A stretch of 64,000 nucleotides of DNA from Oscillospiraceae bacterium. GTDB taxonomy: Bacteria; Bacillota; Clostridia; Saccharofermentanales; Saccharofermentanaceae. Below the pieces are notes generated by a model. The model was given only the letters and a program-made list of their open reading frames with translations. It did no database searches and was not told the origin of the DNA. This document shows positions 1 through 9,391 of this stretch, piece after piece. Location: positions 62,001 through 126,000 of the forward strand of contig SVIZ01000003.1 in NCBI GenBank assembly GCA_015069205.1, in the 5' to 3' direction. How positions within the stretch are numbered: position 1 is the first letter of the stretch; each line of letters opens with the position of its first letter. Made by a program: the position numbers and the translations under genes.

Positions 1-823
1 TGTCATCAAGACAGATATCCAGCACCTGACTGTATTCTGCATCTTCATCTGCTGTGTAAACCTTGTAGCTGTTCTTTGCAAATCTCTCAGGATTAGTTTT
101 GGAGATATACTTCAACGTGATGTCATCTACAGGGAATATTCCGTTCTTTGCGCCACACTCAATCGCCATGTTGCACACGGTAAGTCTGCCGTCCATCGAA
201 AGAGCTTTGATACCTTCCCCGCTAAATTCCAGAGACTTATAAAGTGCACCGTCCACTCCGATCTTACCGATGATGGTAAGGATCAGATCCTTACCCGTAA
301 CAAACTTCTTAAGGGTTCCTCTAAGGTTCACTCTGATCGCTTCAGGAACCTTAAACCATGTAACGCCTCTTGCCATTGCACACGCAAGATCGGTAGAACC
401 TACGCCTGTTGAGAATGAACCCAGAGCGCCGTATGTACATGTGTGAGAATCCGCGCCGATAACAAGATCACCTGGAAGTACTATTCCGTTATCAGGAAGG
501 ATAACGTGTTCGATACCCATCTCCTTACGGCCGAGTTCATAGTAATGAGTGATCTCATGCTCACGCGCAAAACAGCGCATCGTCTTATTGAGTTCAGCTG
601 ATTTGATATCTTTATTCGGAGTAAAGTGGTCCTGGATCATAAGAACTCTGTCTTTATCAAAGACATCTTTTACTCCGAGCTTTTCGAAAACTTTTATAGC
701 CGGAGGAGTGGTAACGTCATTACCCAGAACATAATCCAATTTAGCTTCGATCAGATCTCCAGGGGCAACGCTGTCCAGCCCTGCATGATCAGCAAGAATC
801 TTCTGAGTCATGGTCATTGGCAT
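1..823 (-). CDS. leuC: 3-isopropylmalate dehydratase large subunit (3' truncated by window edge)
   Basis: LeuC is the [4Fe-4S] subunit of isopropylmalate isomerase, which converts 2- to 3-isopropylmalate in leucine biosynthesis; it works with LeuD. About 274 of the usual ~420 residues are present. The aconitase-family segment [20 protein letters not shown], containing the first cluster-ligand cysteine, is followed by a WFKVPEAI stretch and [17 protein letters not shown], which are typical of the two-subunit clostridial LeuC rather than aconitase. The start is an ATG at 823 preceded by GGAGG at good spacing. The C-terminal half and any leuD lie outside the window. A homoaconitase-like role cannot be fully excluded from this fragment. 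Confidence 0.9.
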   Translation of the reverse strand, partial: MPMTMTQKILADHAGLDSVAPGDLIEAKLDYVLGNDVTTPPAIKVFEKLGVKDVFDKDRVLMIQDHFTPNKDIKSAELNKTMRCFAREHEITHYYELGRKEMGIEHVILPDNGIVLPGDLVIGADSHTCTYGALGSFSTGVGSTDLACAMARGVTWFKVPEAIRVNLRGTLKKFVTGKDLILTIIGKIGVDGALYKSLEFSGEGIKALSMDGRLTVCNMAIECGAKNGIFPVDDITLKYISKTNPERFAKNSYKVYTADEDAEYSQVLDICLDD

Positions 824-843
824 ACGGGTTTACCTCCGAGAAC

Positions 844-866
844 AATATAGTTTATTTTACTATATT
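844..866. promoter_or_regulatory. 8-bp perfect inverted repeat upstream of leuC
   Basis: AATATAGT, a 7-nt AT spacer and ACTATATT form a perfect inverted repeat about 20 nt upstream of the leuC start codon, within the 73-nt gap to the ABC-F gene. It may be an operator or may simply overlap an AT-rich promoter. The gap is too short for a leucine T-box leader. Confidence 0.35.
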
Positions 867-896
867 AAGACTCAAAAAAGTATTAGAAAAAAATCG

Positions 897-2801
897 TTAT
901 TCCTCGTTCAATTCGAAATACTCGTCATACAGCGATGCAAGTTTATTGGCATTTTCTTCGTAACGCTTGAGATCTTCACTGCTGCATGAACCGCCGAACT
1001 TAGCCTCAAGTTCTTTCTGTTCCGCTTCAAGTCTGGTTGTCTCTTTCTCGATATCAGATATCCTCTGACGGCGCTTTGCAGCTTCTTTTCTTCCCTGGGC
1101 GCGGTTGGCATTTCTCACCGTATTCTCGTTTTCCTGTTTAGGTTCTTCTGCTGCAACCGAAGCTGTAGGATCAGAAAGAACGGCTTTACGGTAGAAATAA
1201 TATGAATCGTAGAGTTCAGCCTTTTTATCTTTAAAACCGAGCACCTTATCTGCACATTTATCGATGAAGAATCTGTCGTGACTGACACATACAACGGCAC
1301 CGCTGTATTCCTTGATCGCGTCCTCCAATATCTCTCTGGAATTGATATCCAGGTGGTTTGTAGGCTCGTCCAGGAATAGAATATCCGGATTCTCTTTAAG
1401 CAGACAGCAAAGATATAATCTCGACCTCTCACCGCCTGAAAGCATAGATATCTTCTTGAATGCATCTTCGCCTCTGAATCCGAATCTGGCAAGAAGGCTT
1501 CTTGCTTCAGTCGTCCCGATATCACTTCTTGAAACGAGTTCATCAAAACAGCTGAGATCCTCATCGTCGAACGGAACAAACTGTTCCATGTATCCCATAG
1601 ACTGCGCCGAACCGATGAGGACCGTCCCGGATGAACCCTTAAGTTTTTCTCCTGCATGTCCTGATAAAAGCTTTAACAGAGTTGTCTTTCCGCATCCGTT
1701 GGGACCTGCAAGAAACAGTTTCTCATCGGCGGTAACTTCAAATGACAGAGCATCAAACAGGTTTGAATCACTGTCTTCAAACTTCATTGCAAGTTCTTTT
1801 GCCTGAAGGATTATCCTGTCAGATCTTCCCGTACGTTCAAGAGGCTGCGCGTTAAAACTCATTTTCGCATAGCCGGAAGGAAGCTTTGATCTAGCTTCCT
1901 CCAGCTTGTCTTCGAGCTTTGCAACCATCTTCTCTCTTTGATGGTAACCGCTGATATTACGGTGCGAGAGCATTGTCTGCTTAACATCGAGCTGATGAGC
2001 AAGCTCTTCTTCAAGTGCCTTTGTTACAAGGCTTTGCGACTTGATGAAATGTTCTTTCTGCTCTTTGTAGTCTGTATAACCGCCTTTATATTCGGTGATG
2101 TGTCCGCCATCAAGTTCAATGACTTTTGTTGCGACCTGGTCTATGAAATGTCTGTCATGCGTGATAACGAAAACAGCTCCGCCATAAGATGAGAGAAATT
2201 TCTCAAGCCACTCGACAGCTTCCATGTCTAGATGGTTTGTAGGCTCGTCCAAAAGAAGAATGTCAGGCCTGTCGACAATAAGTCTTGCAAGACAGACTCT
2301 CATCTTTTCTCCACCTGAGAGATCAGTAAAATCATCTCTGTCATGGATACCGGAAAGACCTAAACCTGCAAGTGCATCCTTAAGTCTGTATTCGTAATCG
2401 TAACCGCCTGCAGCTTCATACTGGGACTGAAGTTTTGATAACTCTTCAACCAGTGACGTAGTATCAGTCTGTTCTTCTGATGCACGCGAGATCTTTCCTG
2501 ATACGGATTCGATCTTCAATTCAAGATCCAGAAGATTTGAAGGTTTTAAAGAAGCACCGGAAAGATCCTGTTCATCCATGTTCTGTGAAAGATAACCGGC
2601 AATCGTATTACCGTGAAGTATGACCTCGCCGTCATCAGGAGTAAGTACACCCTTAATGATCTTGAACAGTGTTGACTTGCCTGCTCCGTTATCTCCGATG
2701 AAAGCGATCCTGTCGCCTTTATTCACACGGAAAGATACACCGTCCAAAATGCGGCGTTGTCCGTAGTTCATCGTAATGTTGTTAAGTGTAAGAAGCGGCA
2801 T
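897..2801 (-). CDS. ABC-F family ATPase (ribosome-associated)
   Basis: A soluble tandem ABC ATPase with no membrane domain, the hallmark of ABC-F proteins that act at the ribosomal E site as translation factors or antibiotic-protection proteins. The first domain has Walker A GDNGAGKST (residues 36-44), signature LSGGEKMR and Walker B ILLLDEPTNHLD. The second has GPNGCGKTT near residue 366, LSGGERSR and ILFLDEPTNHLD. Between them is a charged helical linker, and the last ~90 residues are a Lys/Glu-rich coiled coil like those of Uup and YdiF. The 634-aa length is normal for the family. It starts 64 nt beyond the terminator of the upstream gene. The sequence alone does not separate housekeeping from resistance roles. 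Confidence 0.9.
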   Translation of the reverse strand: MPLLTLNNITMNYGQRRILDGVSFRVNKGDRIAFIGDNGAGKSTLFKIIKGVLTPDDGEVILHGNTIAGYLSQNMDEQDLSGASLKPSNLLDLELKIESVSGKISRASEEQTDTTSLVEELSKLQSQYEAAGGYDYEYRLKDALAGLGLSGIHDRDDFTDLSGGEKMRVCLARLIVDRPDILLLDEPTNHLDMEAVEWLEKFLSSYGGAVFVITHDRHFIDQVATKVIELDGGHITEYKGGYTDYKEQKEHFIKSQSLVTKALEEELAHQLDVKQTMLSHRNISGYHQREKMVAKLEDKLEEARSKLPSGYAKMSFNAQPLERTGRSDRIILQAKELAMKFEDSDSNLFDALSFEVTADEKLFLAGPNGCGKTTLLKLLSGHAGEKLKGSSGTVLIGSAQSMGYMEQFVPFDDEDLSCFDELVSRSDIGTTEARSLLARFGFRGEDAFKKISMLSGGERSRLYLCCLLKENPDILFLDEPTNHLDINSREILEDAIKEYSGAVVCVSHDRFFIDKCADKVLGFKDKKAELYDSYYFYRKAVLSDPTASVAAEEPKQENENTVRNANRAQGRKEAAKRRQRISDIEKETTRLEAEQKELEAKFGGSCSSEDLKRYEENANKLASLYDEYFELNEE

Positions 2802-2852
2802 TGTCTTTCCTTCATCTGTTTCTGATTTTCACGGCAATCATTTTAACACAGA

Positions 2853-2887
2853 GAAACAAAAAGGGTTGCCTCATTTGAGACAACCCT
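2853..2887 (-). terminator. Rho-independent terminator of the Lys/Ala-rich protein gene
   Basis: On the minus strand AGGGTTG and CAACCCT pair, the stem continues inward as T-CTCA with TGAG-G through a G-U pair, and a TTTTTGTTT tract follows. It lies between the Lys/Ala-rich gene and the ABC-F gene. Confidence 0.85.
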
Positions 2888-2913
2888 GATTTGTTCTAAT
2901 CTTTTGACTAAAA

Positions 2914-3360
2914 TCAGAAGAGATCTACACCGTTACCATCAACGTCGTAAGCCTTCTTCTCGTTAGCTACAACATAGATCTTGCCAGCCTTGGGAAGCTT
3001 CTTTGCGATAGCTGCAGCAGAGATTTCCTGACCATCGATCTGGAAGATGATCTCAGCCTTCTTAGCGGGCTTCTTAGCAGCAACCTTCTTTGCAGCAGGC
3101 TTCTTAGCAGCAGCCTTCTTTGCAGCGGGCTTCTTTGCAGCAGCCTTCTTTGCAGCAGGCTTCTTAGCTTCAGCCTTCTTAGCGTCTGCCTTAGGAGCAG
3201 CCTTCTTAGCAGCGGGCTTCTTAGCAGCCTTCTTTGCAGCAGGCTTCTTAGCAGCGGGCTTCTTTGCAACAGCCTTAGCAGGCTCTGCCTTAGGAGCAGC
3301 TGCAGGTGCAGGTGTAGCAACAGGTGCTACTGCCTTAACGTCTTTCTTTTCTGTATCCAT
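2914..3360 (-). CDS. Histone-H1-like Lys/Ala-rich protein with DUF6465-like C-terminus
   Basis: A 148-aa protein. Residues ~1-40 are Ala/Pro/Lys rich, residues ~35-100 are tandem AAKKPAAKK-type repeats resembling the tails of eukaryotic H1 and bacterial H1-like nucleoid proteins, and the last ~48 residues form a small beta/alpha domain (IIFQIDGQEISAAAIAKKL) that I liken to DUF6465 of Clostridia. The highly basic tail probably binds DNA or RNA without sequence specificity; this is inference. The chosen ATG at 3360 has ACGGAGG ten nt upstream, so the 24 extra in-frame codons upstream are left out. It has its own strong promoter and terminator and is therefore monocistronic, as expected for an abundant protein. 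Confidence 0.75.
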   Translation of the reverse strand: MDTEKKDVKAVAPVATPAPAAAPKAEPAKAVAKKPAAKKPAAKKAAKKPAAKKAAPKADAKKAEAKKPAAKKAAAKKPAAKKAAAKKPAAKKVAAKKPAKKAEIIFQIDGQEISAAAIAKKLPKAGKIYVVANEKKAYDVDGNGVDLF

Positions 3361-3400
3361 TCTAAAAGAACCTCCGTATTTTCTTGTTTGGATATAAATA

Positions 3401-3429
3401 AATCTACATTTCTTTACATTTGGTGTCAA
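3401..3429 (-). promoter_or_regulatory. Sigma-70-type promoter of the H1-like gene
   Basis: Minus-strand TTGACA (3424-3429), a 17-nt spacer and TAGATT (3401-3406), about 40 nt upstream of the start codon. The consensus -35 suggests strong expression. Confidence 0.8.
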
Positions 3430-3600
3430 CAAACATTTTTTAGAATTTTGGTTAGTAAAACATTTTGATTGTCAGTTTGTATTTGTTCAACTTACACACA
3501 ATAAACTACTGCTTTTAGAGCTCAAAACAGAGTTGTTTTTTCACAATTAATTCATTTCTTTTCGATAGAATTAAAACCGGCTTTATTTTAAAATACCGTT

Positions 3601-4860
3601 ATGAGTAAAATACTGACAATATTCATGTGGGAGATCCGCAAGCTTTTTTCAAGCTGGAGAAGAACATTTACATTGTTTCTTCTTCCCGCTATTTTTCTTG
3701 TCGGTATGCTTAATCTCTTCCCTGTTCTCATAAATTATATGACCACCGGCTCACTGAACAAACAACCCGTAATGGTCGTTAATGCACCTGATTCATTTAG
3801 AGATTATCTTGATGAAAACATCAAAACAAATGCATTCAAATATGAATTTATCAGTGCTGATGAATTCAAGGAATTTAAATCAGACAAAGCAGACTATCAC
3901 AAACGTCTTCACCAAGGATTACTGATCTGCTATTTCTACGCAGGTGAGGATACTAACGACTTCGACGGAGTTATAACTTCGTATTATAAGGAACTGTCTA
4001 ATGGGAATGCCGAAGCAAAAAGTGATGCTGTTGTATGCGTCGTATGCGATGCAAATTCAATAACATCACAGACAAGAGCCGAACAGTTAAGAGTTGGAAT
4101 CCTAAAGGACTATCAGGGCAGTCTCATTGACAAATTGGGCGGAGAATTCGGAATTACCGGCAGTTCGCTTTTCTCTGTAGATTCATTTAATCCTGTTACA
4201 GATTTCGAAGATTACAGAACATCTGCCAATACTACCGCATCAAGAGTTGTATCCGGTGTTCTGATGATACTCATGTATTACACAACATATTCGCTTGTAA
4301 GTGATATGTTCGCATCAGAACGTGACAGAGGCTTCATGGACAAACTCATTATGACTCCCGTATCACGAAGGAAGATCTATATTGGAAAGATATTAGCTAT
4401 TGATGTCATAGTATCTTTCTCCACACTCATAACGCTGGGATTGTTATTCCTGTCGTCGTGGATGAACCGGAGCAATGATGCAATGTCACTTCTTCCCTTC
4501 GGTATGCTCCTGACACCATCAGAACTTCTGATCGTCGTCCTCACGATTCCTGTTACGGCATTGATCATGACCGCAATTTGCGTATCAACGGTTTTTGCAC
4601 TGAAAAACATGCAGGATATTACAACAAATCTCCAGCTTCCTCTGATCTATTTCCTTGGCGACTTTTTCCTTCAGATGTTCAGAGGTACAAGACCTACTAC
4701 ACTTGAATACTTCATACCGGTTCACAACGCGATGCAGTTGATATCCGAGTCTTTCATGGCGCAGGATAAATTATGGCATGTGCTGCTGGTACTTTTGCTT
4801 AATGCAGGACTTGCAATTGCAGTTTTTGCAACTACTTTCAGAAAAGAGGAACGCAAATGA
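3601..4860 (+). CDS. ABC-2 type transporter permease (NatB-like)
   Basis: Membrane subunit of an ABC-2 exporter. A first TM segment (residues ~22-46) is followed by a ~190-residue extracytoplasmic domain and a C-terminal cluster of about five TM helices, the topology of NatB and related drug or sodium exporters. The extracytoplasmic start MVVNAPDSFRDYL resembles VVNAPQSFIEYN in the second permease downstream, so the two are paralogues. The 3' end overlaps the ATPase gene by four bases (ATGA), showing translational coupling. The ATG at 3601 has no recognisable SD; a 12-bp palindrome (3584-3595) sits just upstream. The substrate is unknown. Confidence 0.85.
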   Translation: MSKILTIFMWEIRKLFSSWRRTFTLFLLPAIFLVGMLNLFPVLINYMTTGSLNKQPVMVVNAPDSFRDYLDENIKTNAFKYEFISADEFKEFKSDKADYHKRLHQGLLICYFYAGEDTNDFDGVITSYYKELSNGNAEAKSDAVVCVVCDANSITSQTRAEQLRVGILKDYQGSLIDKLGGEFGITGSSLFSVDSFNPVTDFEDYRTSANTTASRVVSGVLMILMYYTTYSLVSDMFASERDRGFMDKLIMTPVSRRKIYIGKILAIDVIVSFSTLITLGLLFLSSWMNRSNDAMSLLPFGMLLTPSELLIVVLTIPVTALIMTAICVSTVFALKNMQDITTNLQLPLIYFLGDFFLQMFRGTRPTTLEYFIPVHNAMQLISESFMAQDKLWHVLLVLLLNAGLAIAVFATTFRKEERK

Positions 4861-5588
4861 TCCAGTTAATCGATGTTCACAAGAGCTATACCAAAGACCA
4901 TGAAACGATCAAAGGTGTCAGTTTCGAAGTTCATGAAGGTCAGATATTCGGTCTTCTGGGTCCTAACGGTGCCGGAAAAACAACGCTCATGCAGATGATC
5001 GCAACATTGATGAAGCCTACTTCAGGCGAGATCATCATCGATGGTTTATCAGGCGAAAAGAATCTTCTTGAGATTCACCGGAAGATCGGATTTCTCACAA
5101 ACGAGATCAAACTGGATCCTTTATCTACTCCCAATATCCTTTTTGATTTCTTTGCAAAGTTATACGACATTCCTGCCGCCGAGCTCAAAGAACGTCGTGA
5201 TGAGAGCTTTGCGAGATTCGGTATCTCACCTTTCGCCGACAAACGTTTTAACGAATTGTCTACGGGTATGAAGCAGAAGATATCTATTGCGATCAGTCTT
5301 ATTCATAATCCGCCCGTCATCATTTTCGACGAGCCTACGAACGGACTTGATATCCTTACATCCAAGCAGGTTACGGATTATCTTAAAGATCTCAAGGCCC
5401 ATGGACATGCGATCATTCTTTCAACTCATATCTTTTCAGTTGCTGAAGAACTGTGTGATGAGATTGCAATGCTGATCGACGGCTCGATCGTTGCACAAGG
5501 AACGGTTAATGAACTGGTAGCTCAGACACAGGCAAAGAATTTCGAAGAAGCATTCTTCAAGATTTACGTAGAAAACCATAAAGAGTAA
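4857..5588 (+). CDS. ABC transporter ATP-binding protein (NatA-like)
   Basis: Single-domain ATPase of 243 aa that powers the flanking ABC-2 permeases. It contains Walker A GPNGAGKTT (~residues 37-45), signature LSTGMKQK, Walker B PVIIFDEPTNGLD and the switch histidine in LSTHIF. The signature LSTGM rather than LSGGQ is typical of NatA and CcmA-type ABC-2 ATPases. It overlaps the first permease by 4 nt and lies 14 nt before the second, so all three probably form one operon and one heteromeric exporter. Confidence 0.93.
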   Translation: MIQLIDVHKSYTKDHETIKGVSFEVHEGQIFGLLGPNGAGKTTLMQMIATLMKPTSGEIIIDGLSGEKNLLEIHRKIGFLTNEIKLDPLSTPNILFDFFAKLYDIPAAELKERRDESFARFGISPFADKRFNELSTGMKQKISIAISLIHNPPVIIFDEPTNGLDILTSKQVTDYLKDLKAHGHAIILSTHIFSVAEELCDEIAMLIDGSIVAQGTVNELVAQTQAKNFEEAFFKIYVENHKE

Positions 5589-5602
5589 GGATCAGGAGTT
5601 TT

Positions 5603-7948
5603 ATGTCTGCAAGGCGTGGGATAAAAACAATCATCGGGAGTTTCTTCCGTAAAAGAGGACAGATGGGCGCACAGGCATCATCTGCTTCTTTCCTTGTTTC
5701 GATCGGCTTTGTAGTTGCTTTTTCGTGCGTTATCGTCTCCTGGTTGATCTGGAAATTCCCATATCATCTTTTCAGCGATGAAGTATATAACATAGTTGTG
5801 GTAAATGCTCCGCAGTCTTTTATTGAATACAATGAGGCAACCCAGGAAGAGCGTGACCGGGAAGCAGCAGAATATGGCGACCCTGACGATATACTCGGGA
5901 ATTACAAAAACATTATTGATTTCCAATACAGCTATGACGGTTACGGATGGACTAAGTTCATTTACAAAGAACACAAGGCTCCATACGATTTCGTAACATA
6001 CGGTGAATGGATGCGCGAAAACGATGCCTATCTTACCGTAGTTTTCCCGGAAGATTTTGATGAGACTGTTTACGGCCGTTTATCCGGAGAGAATGCTGAC
6101 AGACCTCAGGTCCTGACTTATTACCGTACCAATTCCCTTGAATACTATTATATGAAATACGATTTCATAAATGAGTATCTTGTCGATTACCAAAAATTCA
6201 TAAGGGCAGATTTCGGACTTACCATTACATCCGTATCTGATTCCGCCCTTATTGTTTTTCCTATCGAGACCGTAAAGGCAGCTACAGGATTCAGAGCCGT
6301 GGTCGAGGGTCTCTGCAGGACGTTCTTCCCTATTCTCCTGTTCATCATTCTCCTTTACACTTCAATGAGTATCGGAACCAATGTTATTGCGGGTCAGAAG
6401 GAACGGGGAACTTTTACCGGCATACTCTTAACGCCACAGCCGAGATTGGCGATCATTCTCGGTTATCTTGGCGGTGTTGTTATCAAAGCTTTGATACCGG
6501 CATTCATTGTCTCCACGTTTTCGGCACTGATCGTCGGAAGATTCACCATCGACAGTTACATCGCCCTATACATTTATATTCTCGTTCTTGAGATATTTAT
6601 TGCTTCAATAACGATCCTTATATCGGTTATCAACGATACGGTCATTTCTGCTCAAACGGCATTCCTTCCGGTATTTCTTGCTTTCATTGCCGTCTGCGTA
6701 TCCTGTATCCAGTCCGTATCGGAACAGGACGACTTCTATAACTACCTCCCCGTACACGGCCAGTTCTATGGCATTGGTGATGTACTTGTCGGAAAGACCA
6801 ATGTACCGGGTCTTTGCATTTGTTCTCTCGCAACGCTCCTTCTCGCAGTGATAATAATCTTCGTTACCGAAAGACTGCTTCACAGCGAACGCTACACTGT
6901 ATCCATTGATCCTGTCAGCGCCAAAGAAGTCAAGCGTATACGTGAGGGCGGCAAACCGACGTTGTGGGAATCCGTCAACAATTTACACGACGGCTTAAGC
7001 TATATCATGAACGAGACGTTCTATCCTCTCGTTGTCCTGTCAGTATATCAGTTACTGGCTTTGGTACCCGTAGTCGTCACTTACATGAGAAAACCTGAGT
7101 ACTCGGAATTCATCCAGGATCTTTCCAACGTAAAATCACTAGAAGATATATTAACCACGACATTTGAAGTATTCAGCATCTTCTTCAAAGATCCGCTCTT
7201 CCTTACCCTCATGACTTTGGGATATGCGTTGATCATCCTCACATATTTCATCCACGCAGGAAGAGTCTGGAAGATCAAAGGCTTCAAGAATAAGATCGCC
7301 GCATGCGGTTTCCCTCTGTCAGACGGCAAGCACATAGCACTTCATTATGGCTTGGGATTCCTTTTCGGATTTCTCATGATGTCATGCACTGTCGGAATCA
7401 TGTGTCTTACCGGCCAGATATCTTTCAACGGCTTTACACTGAATGCTTCTGGACTCAGCGTATTCTTGTTCAATCTTCTTATGTGGTTCCCTCAGGGAGC
7501 TTCAGAAGAAGTCATGTTCAGAGGCTTCATGATCCCCGCATTCAATAAGAGATATAAAGTCGCCGTCGGCGTTGTCTTCTCTTCACTGATCTTCTCAGCA
7601 TTCCACTCACTCAACAGCGGATATACACCTCTCGCGTCAGTTAACCTGGTGCTCATCGCAGTGCTTTTCGCGCTGATATATCTGCTTACAGGAGATATCT
7701 GGATGACTTCCGCAATGCACACCGCATGGAACCTTACACAGGGTAATATCTACGGACTCCAGGTATCAGGTAACGACGCTGCAAATTCGATCTTTACTGC
7801 AGTTTACGACAAGAACGCATCTTCACTGATTACAGGCGGAGCGTTCGGACCTGAAGGCGGACTTGCAACAACAGCCGTCGCAGTCGTCTGCCTCATAATA
7901 GTTACAATACTTCTCGTATTGAAAATGCGTAAAGAGAAAAAGCTCTGA
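5603..7948 (+). CDS. ABC-2 permease fused to CPBP intramembrane protease
   Basis: A 781-aa two-part membrane protein. The N-terminal ~440 residues are an ABC-2 permease: a TM near residue 35, an extracytoplasmic domain opening VVNAPQSFIEYN, then a helical bundle. After a cytoplasmic linker rich in Lys/Arg, residues ~540-780 form a second bundle with all three CPBP (Abi/Rce1) motifs: EEVMFR near residue 632, FSAFHSLN near 667 and MHTAWN near 704. Glutamates and histidines of the motifs are intact, so protease activity is plausible. Known fusions of this kind are associated with exporters of peptides or sodium; what is cleaved here is unknown. The RBS is AGGAG, and the stop codon directly abuts the stop of the convergent FAD gene. 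Confidence 0.88.
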   Translation: MSARRGIKTIIGSFFRKRGQMGAQASSASFLVSIGFVVAFSCVIVSWLIWKFPYHLFSDEVYNIVVVNAPQSFIEYNEATQEERDREAAEYGDPDDILGNYKNIIDFQYSYDGYGWTKFIYKEHKAPYDFVTYGEWMRENDAYLTVVFPEDFDETVYGRLSGENADRPQVLTYYRTNSLEYYYMKYDFINEYLVDYQKFIRADFGLTITSVSDSALIVFPIETVKAATGFRAVVEGLCRTFFPILLFIILLYTSMSIGTNVIAGQKERGTFTGILLTPQPRLAIILGYLGGVVIKALIPAFIVSTFSALIVGRFTIDSYIALYIYILVLEIFIASITILISVINDTVISAQTAFLPVFLAFIAVCVSCIQSVSEQDDFYNYLPVHGQFYGIGDVLVGKTNVPGLCICSLATLLLAVIIIFVTERLLHSERYTVSIDPVSAKEVKRIREGGKPTLWESVNNLHDGLSYIMNETFYPLVVLSVYQLLALVPVVVTYMRKPEYSEFIQDLSNVKSLEDILTTTFEVFSIFFKDPLFLTLMTLGYALIILTYFIHAGRVWKIKGFKNKIAACGFPLSDGKHIALHYGLGFLFGFLMMSCTVGIMCLTGQISFNGFTLNASGLSVFLFNLLMWFPQGASEEVMFRGFMIPAFNKRYKVAVGVVFSSLIFSAFHSLNSGYTPLASVNLVLIAVLFALIYLLTGDIWMTSAMHTAWNLTQGNIYGLQVSGNDAANSIFTAVYDKNASSLITGGAFGPEGGLATTAVAVVCLIIVTILLVLKMRKEKKL

Positions 7949-9325
7949 TCAAGCCTCTTCTGCAATCTCCCTCGCAACGAACACACCCGATGCTGACGCG
8001 TGTGACAGTGAATGCGTGACACCGCTTCCGTCACCGATCACGAACAAACCGGGATATCTTGTCTCAAGTCTGTCGCTGATGGCAACTTCCATATTGTAGA
8101 ACTTGACTTCAACACCATAGAGAAGCGTATCATCGTTAGCCGTTCCGGGAGCGATCTTATCGAGTGCATAGATCATCTCGATGATACCGTCTAAGATACG
8201 CTTGGGAAGAACGAGCGAGAGATCGCCCGGAGTAGCCTTAAGAGTAGGTCTTACAGTAGACTCTTCAATTCTGGAAGTATTGGACCTTCTTCCTCTTGTA
8301 AGGTCGCCAAAACGCTGGACGATTACACCACCGCCGAGCATGTTCGAAAGTCTTGCAATGGATTCACCATAACCGTTGGAATCCTTAAAAGGCTCTGAGA
8401 AATGCTTAGATACGAGAAGCGCGAAGTTCGTATTCTCGGACTGGAGTTCGGGGTTATCAAAGCTATGCCCGTTAACGGTGACGATACCGTTTGTATTCTC
8501 GGTAACGACATATCCGTAAGGATTCATGCAGAATGTTCTTACCTTATCCTCGAACTTCTCAGTACGGTAAACGATCTTACTCTCATAGAGTTCTGATGTC
8601 AGATCTGAGAAAACGACTGCAGGGAGCTCTACACGGACGCCGATATCAACTCTGTTGGAGAATGTCTCGATATCAAGTTCGCTGCAGACCTTCTCAATCC
8701 ACTTACTGCCTGAACGTCCGACAGAAACGATACATCTGCGGCATGTATAGGATTCACCTAAGCACTCGACCTCATATGTACCGTCTTCAAGCACCTTAAG
8801 ATCGCCTACGGGTGCATTGAAGAAGAAATCGACCTTATTCTTGAGCATATCAAAGATATTGCCCAAAACCTGATAGTTCTTGTCTGTTCCGAGATGCCTT
8901 ACGGAAGCATCAAGAAGATGGAGCTTGTTCTCAAGGCAGATCTTCTTAAAGGAAGAACCTGCTGTCGTATAGAGCTTTGTTCCCTCACCACCGTTGGCAA
9001 GATTTATGCCGTCGACATACTTCATGAGTTCTAATGCTTTTTCCTTGCCGATATGCTCGTACAAGGTTCCGCCGAAATCGTTTGTAATGTTATATTTTCC
9101 GTCGGAGAAAGCGCCTGCACCGCCAAAGCCGCGCATAATGGCACATGACTTGCAGTTGATACAGCTCTTTACTTTATCTCCGTCGATGGGACATTTACGT
9201 TCTTCAAGAGGTTTTCCGGCTTCGAAAACCGCAACTTTAAGATCAGGTCTTAAGTTAACAAGTTCATAGGCAGAGAATATTCCGCCCGGGCCGGCACCGA
9301 TAATGATGACATCATAATTATTCAT
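7949..9325 (-). CDS. FAD-dependent dehydrogenase (COG2509-like)
   Basis: A 458-aa flavoprotein with the N-terminal dinucleotide-binding motif IIIGAGPGGIFSAYEL and the C-terminal FAD-contact motif VIGDGSGVTHSLSHASASG. A cysteine-rich stretch (CPIDGDKVKSCINCKSC, residues ~45-61) precedes GFGGAGAFSDGK, the pattern of the uncharacterised FAD dehydrogenases of COG2509, distant relatives of the HI0933/BaiN-type reductases. The cysteines could be redox active or bind metal. The substrate is unknown. A good AAGGAG RBS precedes the ATG. It is convergent with the CPBP-ABC gene with no intervening base. Confidence 0.8.
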   Translation of the reverse strand: MNNYDVIIIGAGPGGIFSAYELVNLRPDLKVAVFEAGKPLEERKCPIDGDKVKSCINCKSCAIMRGFGGAGAFSDGKYNITNDFGGTLYEHIGKEKALELMKYVDGINLANGGEGTKLYTTAGSSFKKICLENKLHLLDASVRHLGTDKNYQVLGNIFDMLKNKVDFFFNAPVGDLKVLEDGTYEVECLGESYTCRRCIVSVGRSGSKWIEKVCSELDIETFSNRVDIGVRVELPAVVFSDLTSELYESKIVYRTEKFEDKVRTFCMNPYGYVVTENTNGIVTVNGHSFDNPELQSENTNFALLVSKHFSEPFKDSNGYGESIARLSNMLGGGVIVQRFGDLTRGRRSNTSRIEESTVRPTLKATPGDLSLVLPKRILDGIIEMIYALDKIAPGTANDDTLLYGVEVKFYNMEVAISDRLETRYPGLFVIGDGSGVTHSLSHASASGVFVAREIAEEA

Positions 9326-9391
9326 AACAAAATCTCCTTATGCAAAGGATTACTACTACATTATAAGTTAACAGGCAGTTCTTTTAAATAC

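Noticed and set aside
3047..3397. Plus-strand 116-aa Ala/Phe-rich open frame opposite the H1-like gene
   Set aside because: It is the mirror of the AAKKP codon repeats; no RBS, and the minus-strand gene has promoter, RBS and terminator.
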